This document shows positions 59,023-64,000 of a stretch of 64,000 nucleotides of DNA, in pieces. The notes beneath the pieces were generated by a model that saw only the letters and a list, made by a program, of their open reading frames with translations, had not been told where the DNA came from and did not search any database. Positions within the stretch are counted from its first letter, which is position 1. Every line of letters begins with the position of its first letter. A program made the translations under genes and the position numbers. Source of the DNA: Azotimanducus chitobiosivorans (GTDB lineage Bacteria > Pseudomonadota > Gammaproteobacteria > Pseudomonadales > Azotimanducaceae); NCBI GenBank assembly GCA_965200235.1, contig OZ241339.1, forward strand, positions 558,001 through 622,000, given 5' to 3'.

Positions 59023-59832
59023 GTGAAGGCTGTGGGTAGCAGGCAGATAGGCGGCATCGGAAGATCAGGCGTTCTTCCCCTGCTGTGTCTTATGATTGTC
59101 GCATCCGGGTGTCAAGGTGCCGCTGTACACGTGACTCCCGACGATATCAACGGCATCAATGGCACGAGCTACGTATTGAGCGACCCAGTGCGCGACCCTT
59201 ACGAGCGCTTTAATCGCAAGGTCTTTGAGTTCAATTCTTGGCTTGATGCGCGGTTCTTGCGTCCGGTCGCGGTGGTCTATCGCAACACCTTGCCCGAGCC
59301 GCTGCGAACGAGCGTGAGCAACTTCTTTAGCAATCTCGACTATCCGCTCGTTGCCATGAATCAGTTTTTGCAAGGCAAGCCCATGCTCGGCGTGCGCGAT
59401 ATGACGAGATTCGGCATCAATTCAACGCTCGGCATCGGCGGGCTGTTCGATGTGGCTACGGGTATGGGTTTTGTCGAGCACAGCGAGGATTTTGGCCAGA
59501 CACTGTCGGTGTGGGGCATCCCGGAAGGGCCGTTCGCGGTGGCGCCGCTTATCGGCCCTGGTGCGACAGTCGATTTTGTCAACACCTTGACGGTGGTGTT
59601 TGTCGATGCTGGCAATCTGATTTCCGAGCCGAGTTTGCGCTATACGATTCGTGGCCTTGAAGGCGTTTCCGGACGCGCTGGTGTCCTTGGGTTCGAGCGA
59701 TTTCAATTTGGCGATCCCTATATCTTTCAGCGCGATGCGTATTTGCAGCGCAGGGATTTTCAAGTGCGCGATGGCGAGGCCGGGCAGTCGGATGGGTTCT
59801 TGTCCGAAGAAGATGACTTCCTTTTTGAGTAA
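59023..59832 (+). CDS. mlaA: MlaA-family lipoprotein
   Basis: Outer-membrane lipoprotein of about 269 residues, read from a GTG. The signal peptide ends LMIVASGC (lipobox). The mature protein contains DPYERFNRKVFEFNSWLD, NFFSNLDYPLVAMNQFLQGK, RFGINSTLGIGGLFDVATG and GIPEGPFAVAPLIGP, the MlaA signature. It removes misplaced phospholipids from the outer leaflet and passes them to MlaC. No other mla genes are adjacent. The 116 bases after it hold nothing coding. Confidence 0.93.
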   Translation: MKAVGSRQIGGIGRSGVLPLLCLMIVASGCQGAAVHVTPDDINGINGTSYVLSDPVRDPYERFNRKVFEFNSWLDARFLRPVAVVYRNTLPEPLRTSVSNFFSNLDYPLVAMNQFLQGKPMLGVRDMTRFGINSTLGIGGLFDVATGMGFVEHSEDFGQTLSVWGIPEGPFAVAPLIGPGATVDFVNTLTVVFVDAGNLISEPSLRYTIRGLEGVSGRAGVLGFERFQFGDPYIFQRDAYLQRRDFQVRDGEAGQSDGFLSEEDDFLFE

Positions 59833-59948
59833 TGAGTGGCTGCCGCAGGCAAAATGGAGAGAAAATGGAGTTGCTAATGGAGGCAAATAGGCGTAGTCTG
59901 CACCACCAAATCAGCTAGGGATAGCACGCTCAAGCGCGTGCGCGAAGC

Positions 59949-61154
59949 ATGTCCGAGGGGGTTCGTAAAGGGCGCAGTAATGCCACCGAAAGTGGCAAAG
60001 ACCTCACGCTTGCTCTGTTTCACGGGCCGCGGTCCGAACCCTACGGCCTTGCCGAAAAGCTGAGCGATCAAGGACTGCCAGTTGAGACTTTCTTCATTAT
60101 TGAAGAGTTGCTTGATTGGGTCGAAGCGCATCGACAATCACTCGTGCTCGTGGACAGCGTCGATTGCGGCACAGAAGCGCTGCGCACCTTGAACTACTTG
60201 AATGAAGCCTGCGAAGCGAGTCATCTCGCGCTTGTCTGCAGGAACGATCTGCCCACGCAGCGCAATATGGTCGATGCCATGCGCCTTGGTGTGCGCGATG
60301 TCATCGAATGCGCCGATGGCTTCTTGAAGGCGGAAACGCAGATTCGCGCATTGCTATCGAGGTTCGAGGCGGATGAGTTCAAGAGCGGCGAACTCAAACG
60401 GCACCTGCAGCAGATCGAGCGCGATCAGGAATCTGGCCGCTTCATTCAGCGCCGGCTGCTCCCCACCACGCCGTTCGACATTGGCACTTGGCGACTGTCG
60501 CACCGCCTTGTGCCGTCGCTGATGCTCTCTGGCGACTTCGTTGACTACTTTCGCCTTAATGATGATTGTTTCTGCTTCTATATGGCCGACGTGTCAGGGC
60601 ACGGCGCATCTTCGGCGTTCGTGACCGTCATGATCAAGGACTTCGTGCGTCGCCTTGCGCGCACCGAAGTGAAGGCTGTGGTCGAGGACCCATCGCGCGT
60701 CCTGAGTGCGCTCAATCACGATCTCCTGCTCAACGACATCAGCCGCATCGGCAAGCATGTCAGCATGCATATCGGCGTGGTGGATACAGCGCACAAGCGG
60801 CTGCGCTACGCCAATGCTGGACACTTTCCGACGCTGCTGATTTCGGATGCGTGTGGCACACGCTTTCTTGAGCAGGCTGGTCGTCCCCTTGGCCTCTTTC
60901 CCGAAGCGCAGTTTGAGAGCGAGGCGTACCAGCTTGACACCTCGCAGCCGTTGCTGATCGCGCTCTTTTCAGACGGTGTGCTTGAACTCATGGGTCGGCA
61001 GCCCTTGCCGAACAAAGAAGCCGCGCTGAAGCAGACCGCTGGGCATTGCCGGCCGAGCGGCGAAGAGATATGGGATTCACTTGAATTTGATGCATCTTCC
61101 CAATGCCGTGATGATGTTTCGTTTCTCAGCTTGCACAGCCGAGCCGCGGCATGA
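59949..61154 (+). CDS. Receiver-like domain / PP2C SpoIIE phosphatase
   Basis: Protein of 401 residues. Residues about 20-130 resemble a response-regulator receiver fold (LTLALFHGPRSEPYGLAEKL, LVLVDSVDCGT), but the usual phospho-acceptor context is weak, so it may be non-phosphorylated. A coiled-coil linker (about 135-165) joins a SpoIIE/RsbU phosphatase domain with SLMLSGDFVDYF, MADVSGHGASSAFV and ALFSDGVLEL, where the metal Asp residues lie. It probably dephosphorylates the STAS partner encoded next, as in partner-switching control. Confidence 0.88.
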   Translation: MSEGVRKGRSNATESGKDLTLALFHGPRSEPYGLAEKLSDQGLPVETFFIIEELLDWVEAHRQSLVLVDSVDCGTEALRTLNYLNEACEASHLALVCRNDLPTQRNMVDAMRLGVRDVIECADGFLKAETQIRALLSRFEADEFKSGELKRHLQQIERDQESGRFIQRRLLPTTPFDIGTWRLSHRLVPSLMLSGDFVDYFRLNDDCFCFYMADVSGHGASSAFVTVMIKDFVRRLARTEVKAVVEDPSRVLSALNHDLLLNDISRIGKHVSMHIGVVDTAHKRLRYANAGHFPTLLISDACGTRFLEQAGRPLGLFPEAQFESEAYQLDTSQPLLIALFSDGVLELMGRQPLPNKEAALKQTAGHCRPSGEEIWDSLEFDASSQCRDDVSFLSLHSRAAA

Positions 61155-61648
61155 CTGGGCAGATTCTCGCGGGCAAGCAGGCGGACGTGTTCGTGGTCCG
61201 CTGTGTCGGCGATGTGCGTCTCGGTATGGGCACCGGCATGGACCGCTATTTTGAACGGGTGCTCGCGAGCGGCGAATGCGCATCAATCGTCGTCGATCTG
61301 CGCGAAACGGAGAGCATTGACAGTACGTCGCTCGGCTCGCTCGCGAAGCTCTCGATCGCCGCGCAGAAGGCGCTTCAAGCGCTACCGACTCTCGTGTCCA
61401 CCAATCCCGATGTCACCCGGGTGCTCAAGACCATGGGCTTTCATGAAGTTTTCTCTCTGGTGGAGCACCCAGTCAAGGCCGCCGATGTCGATGCCGCGAA
61501 TCTTCAAGATAAGAGCGAGCCCGGCTCACGCGATGAAGCGGAAATGCGCCGCTACGTGATCGATGTCCACAAGGCGCTGGTGTCAATCAATGGCAAGAAT
61601 CGCGAGACATTCAAGGACTTGATGGCGGGTCTCGAAGAGGAGGTTTGA
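61151..61648 (+). CDS. STAS-domain anti-sigma-factor-antagonist-like protein
   Basis: Protein of 165 residues with a STAS fold in the first 105 (VFVVRCVGDVRLGMGTGMD, SIVVDLRETESIDSTSLGSLAKL). The Ser/Thr after Asp in IDSTSLGSL is the conserved phosphorylation site. The C-terminal 60 residues are helical. The start overlaps the phosphatase stop by four bases, so the two form a partner-switching pair. The kinase/anti-sigma partner is not in this window. Confidence 0.88.
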   Translation: MTGQILAGKQADVFVVRCVGDVRLGMGTGMDRYFERVLASGECASIVVDLRETESIDSTSLGSLAKLSIAAQKALQALPTLVSTNPDVTRVLKTMGFHEVFSLVEHPVKAADVDAANLQDKSEPGSRDEAEMRRYVIDVHKALVSINGKNRETFKDLMAGLEEEV

Positions 61649-61655
61649 CTGCGCA

Positions 61656-62543
61656 ATGAAGCACTTTGGCAACAAGCTCGCCGTCATTACCGGTGCCGGC
61701 ACAGGCATAGGTCGAGAGCTTGCGCTCGCGCTCGCGCGGGAAGGGGCTGACCTCGCCCTGTGCGATGTGATCGATGCGAACCTGACCGAGACACTCGCGC
61801 TGTGCGAGGCCGAGGCCGCGCAAGGCCGCCGCATGACGACGCACCATTGTGATGTGTCGGACGAGGCCTCCGTCGAGGCCTTTCGCGATGCGGTTCGAGA
61901 AGCGCATGAAACCGACCATATTCACCTGCTCTTCAACAACGCCGGCATCGGCGGCGTGACGAGCTTTGTCGATGGCTCGCGGGAACTTTGGGAACGCACC
62001 TTCAACACCTGCTGGTTCGGCGTTTATTATTGTTCGCGCGCGTTCATGCCGATGCTCGTTGCGGCTGATGAAGGGCACATCGTTAACACGAGCAGCGTCA
62101 ACGGATTCTGGGCGTCGCTTGGCAAAGGCCGTGAGCACACTGCGTACAGCTCGGCGAAGTTTGCGGTGAAGGGTTTTTCAGAAGCATTGATAGAAGACCT
62201 TGCCTTGCATGCGCCGCATATCAAACTATCGCTCGTCATGCCCGGGCATATTGGGACGCGCATCGTGGCCAACACTATTTCACTGGTGGCCGGCGTGCAA
62301 GTTGATGAGGCGCTCGTTGATGCGTTCGAGCAGACCGCGCCGACGAGTGCGGCGCAGGCGGCCGAGGTGATTCTTGAGGGAGTTCGGCAAGAGCAATGGC
62401 GAATCCTCATTGGTGAGGATGCGAAACGCCTTGACGAGATGGTGCGCGCGGACCCCGAGGGCGCGTACAGCGAAGCCTTCTATCGCCGTTTGCTGAGTGA
62501 AGGCGTGTTCGATACGCTCATTCAACCGATTACGCCTTCTTGA
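61656..62543 (+). CDS. Short-chain dehydrogenase/reductase
   Basis: SDR of 295 residues. The nucleotide-binding GAGTGIGRELALALAREGA, NNAG in LFNNAGIGGV, and the active-site YSSAKFAVKGFSEAL (Tyr-x-x-x-Lys) are present, with Ser in NTSSVNGFW. It is classical in type and could use NAD(P)H for a carbonyl or alcohol substrate. It starts seven bases after the STAS gene but need not be related to it. Substrate unknown. Confidence 0.92.
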   Translation: MKHFGNKLAVITGAGTGIGRELALALAREGADLALCDVIDANLTETLALCEAEAAQGRRMTTHHCDVSDEASVEAFRDAVREAHETDHIHLLFNNAGIGGVTSFVDGSRELWERTFNTCWFGVYYCSRAFMPMLVAADEGHIVNTSSVNGFWASLGKGREHTAYSSAKFAVKGFSEALIEDLALHAPHIKLSLVMPGHIGTRIVANTISLVAGVQVDEALVDAFEQTAPTSAAQAAEVILEGVRQEQWRILIGEDAKRLDEMVRADPEGAYSEAFYRRLLSEGVFDTLIQPITPS

Positions 62544-62550
62544 TGGAGCA

Positions 62551-63558
62551 CTAGCCGACCAGTAGCGCATCGGCAAGTTCGGTCAAGGATTCCCTGCCTG
62601 CCCTGATGTTTGGGAGTTGTGTCCGCCACTGATCGGGGATCTGTCCGCTGCCAAATTTTGCACCGAGTAGGGCGCCGACCACCGCACCGTTGGTGTCGGT
62701 ATCACCGCCGGCCGCAACGATTTCCGAGACAGCGGTCGCAAAATCATCGGCGCGCCAAAAAGCTATCAGCATGGCCTGCAAGGTGATTAGCGTATAGCCC
62801 ATGTCATCGCCGTCGAATCGGAGGTCGGCAAGTTCTGAGCGCGATGCTTGCTCGACAGCGTCCACAACGGAGTCTGGAGCATCTGGCACATAGCCGAATC
62901 TATCCAACATATGCTGCGCATCGATCATGCCTTGCTTGGCGAGGTTGAGCAGCGCTTTCGGGGAGAGGGATTCATCGCGCAATGCCGCCGCGGTCGCGAG
63001 ATTCGCTACTGCGCAGCTCCAGCCGCAGCGAGAATCCCAGTGTGTCGGCACCGCTGACAGAACGCTTTCTCGAACGAGCGTGGAAGGCTTGTCTGCCCAG
63101 CGCAGCGCCAAGGGCGCGCAGCGCATCAGTGCGCCGTTGCCGGCGCGGCATCCGCTCCACGCTTGCCGCGATGCCTCGGTGATCGGCATGCCAGCGGGTG
63201 GACGAGCGACATTGCTTGCATGCTGCTTGCCCATGCATCTTGGTGACTGACCACCAAACATGGTGAGGACGTCATAGGTCAAGTTGCCAATGCCGGTGCC
63301 GTTGACCTCTGCCCAATCCCAGAAGCGTTTGGCCAGAGCATCGATATCGAGATTCCCGTCCTTCGCGGCCTCGGCGATTATGATTGCTTGCGCGAGATCA
63401 TCGTCGTCAGGGTCTTCGGGCGATGCGTGCAGATCGCGTATGCCGTCGGGATACTGCTCAAGAATGCGTAATTTGGGCCAGCTCTCGACGGGCACGCCAA
63501 GCAAGTTGCCAATGGCAAGACCTTCTAGCAGCCCATGCGCACGGTTGGAATCAATCAT
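62551..63558 (-). CDS. ADP-ribosylglycohydrolase family protein
   Basis: Protein of 335 residues of the ADP-ribosylglycohydrolase (DraG-like) family. It contains GLAIGNLLGVPVES, GCRAGNGALMRCAPLAL and the metal-binding end AAGGDTDTNGAVVGALLGAK. These enzymes remove ADP-ribose from proteins, RNA or small molecules. The early DD-dependent metal site is represented by PEDPDDDDLAQAI. Its start overlaps the stop of the TerB-like gene by eight bases, so both are probably cotranscribed. Target unknown. Confidence 0.88.
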   Translation of the reverse strand: MIDSNRAHGLLEGLAIGNLLGVPVESWPKLRILEQYPDGIRDLHASPEDPDDDDLAQAIIIAEAAKDGNLDIDALAKRFWDWAEVNGTGIGNLTYDVLTMFGGQSPRCMGKQHASNVARPPAGMPITEASRQAWSGCRAGNGALMRCAPLALRWADKPSTLVRESVLSAVPTHWDSRCGWSCAVANLATAAALRDESLSPKALLNLAKQGMIDAQHMLDRFGYVPDAPDSVVDAVEQASRSELADLRFDGDDMGYTLITLQAMLIAFWRADDFATAVSEIVAAGGDTDTNGAVVGALLGAKFGSGQIPDQWRTQLPNIRAGRESLTELADALLVG

Positions 63559-64000
63559 TATTTTTATTTTTCGCCTCTAGTTTTGCGCGGATGAAATCCC
63601 GGTGCGAAACGTACAAGAGTTCCGATATCCGGCGAATTGCTGATTCTTCGTAGGTGGCGAGCAATTCGTCGGCGAGCGCGAGTTGCCACAGCGCGACCAT
63701 CAATTGGTAGCGCTCGTCCGCATCGAGCGCTTCCCTCACTTCGCGCGCGAACGGATAGATGGAGGTCGCCTTGACATGTTCGACGCGCGCCTGCTCTGCG
63801 AGCCGCTCGGCAACCCCGTGGGAGACGCCGAAGAGTGACTGCAGCGAGGCGTCGATGCGATCAATTTCTTGCGATGAGATGTCGTGGTCCGCCCAAGCGA
63901 CTTCAAAGAGCAGCATGGCTGCCGCCAAGGGGAGCGATTCCGATGTATCTGCTTCGCTTTCAAGTGTGTCGGCGGCGAAGTGCGCACGAAGCTTGGCGAA
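63551..64000 (-). CDS. TerB-like protein, 3' part (5' end outside window)
   Basis: The open frame runs out of the window. The visible 150 residues contain AAMLLFEVAWADHDISSQEIDRI (quoted in part), YQLMVALWQLALADELLATYEE and ISELLYVSHRDFIRAK, the paired acidic helices of TerB / DUF533-type tellurite-resistance proteins. TerB binds metal at such acidic pairs. The N-terminal part, needed to decide between stand-alone TerB and a longer protein, is missing. Confidence 0.8.
   Translation of the reverse strand, partial: FAKLRAHFAADTLESEADTSESLPLAAAMLLFEVAWADHDISSQEIDRIDASLQSLFGVSHGVAERLAEQARVEHVKATSIYPFAREVREALDADERYQLMVALWQLALADELLATYEESAIRRISELLYVSHRDFIRAKLEAKNKNND

Noticed and set aside
1..64000. 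tRNA, rRNA or attachment sites bordering the islands
   Set aside because: No cloverleaf, rRNA segment or long direct repeats flanking either defence island were recognised.

Overview
The window is a bacterial chromosome segment, most likely from a proteobacterium and probably a gammaproteobacterium. Evidence for this is the Gram-negative outer-membrane equipment (TonB-dependent receptor, MlaA, lipobox lipoproteins), the branched-chain acyl-CoA catabolic genes, RsgA, GloB, Ung and an AGCS transporter. The exact lineage cannot be fixed by eye. No rRNA or tRNA gene was found.

Layout. 1-4.4 kb: the end of ung, then a tight four-gene valine/isobutyryl-CoA degradation operon. 4.5-17.7 kb: a defence island. 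It holds an AbiE type IV toxin-antitoxin pair with a palindromic promoter, a complete compact type II-C CRISPR-Cas9 locus (3-spacer array, cas2, cas1, a 1064-residue cas9, divergent tracrRNA), a frameshifted Fic module, a small-ORF/PIN-nuclease pair, a WYL regulator and two tandem AAA/PD-(D/E)XK paralogues. 17.7-30.7 kb: housekeeping and envelope genes (hydrolase lipoprotein, DUF3565-DUF1971 fusion, NfeD protease, cysteine synthase, RsgA, CinA-like protein, TPR sulfotransferase, class III aminotransferase, TonB receptor). 31-33 kb: a Uma2 gene broken by one stop codon, MaoC hydratase and a DUF1295 protein. 33-41 kb: a second defence island with a DUF6361 / phospholipase-D / SF2-helicase operon, a VapBC-type pair and a DNA methyltransferase without a visible endonuclease.

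41-48 kb: metabolism (CoA-ester lyase, D-aminoacylase, RibB with a degenerate RibA domain, peroxiredoxin, MFS transporter, amidohydrolase lipoprotein). 48-51.1 kb: a degraded mobile zone. It contains a decayed Rpn nuclease, the left end of an IS110-family element with a bridge-RNA-like fold, a 182-base element with perfect 25-base inverted ends, a 52-residue membrane protein, and a secreted-protein gene whose signal-peptide region carries a 21-base G/C homopolymer that leaves it out of frame (a possible phase-variable locus). 51-64 kb: DUF169, enoyl-CoA hydratase, AGCS symporter, HigBA, acyl-CoA dehydrogenase, GloB, a MoxR/CoxE-type pair, MlaA, an RsbU-type phosphatase with a STAS partner, an SDR, an ADP-ribosylglycohydrolase and the end of a TerB-like gene.

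How the parts fit. The CRISPR locus looks intact: Cas9 keeps its RuvC and HNH residues, Cas1 its metal ligands, and a divergent tracrRNA has a 19-base perfect anti-repeat. Around it sit stacked defence and addiction modules in several states of decay. Several genes differ from a full reading frame by one base or one stop (Fic, Rpn, Uma2, DUF6361, the poly-G gene). Some of these may be sequencing indels, so raw reads should be consulted before they are called biological.
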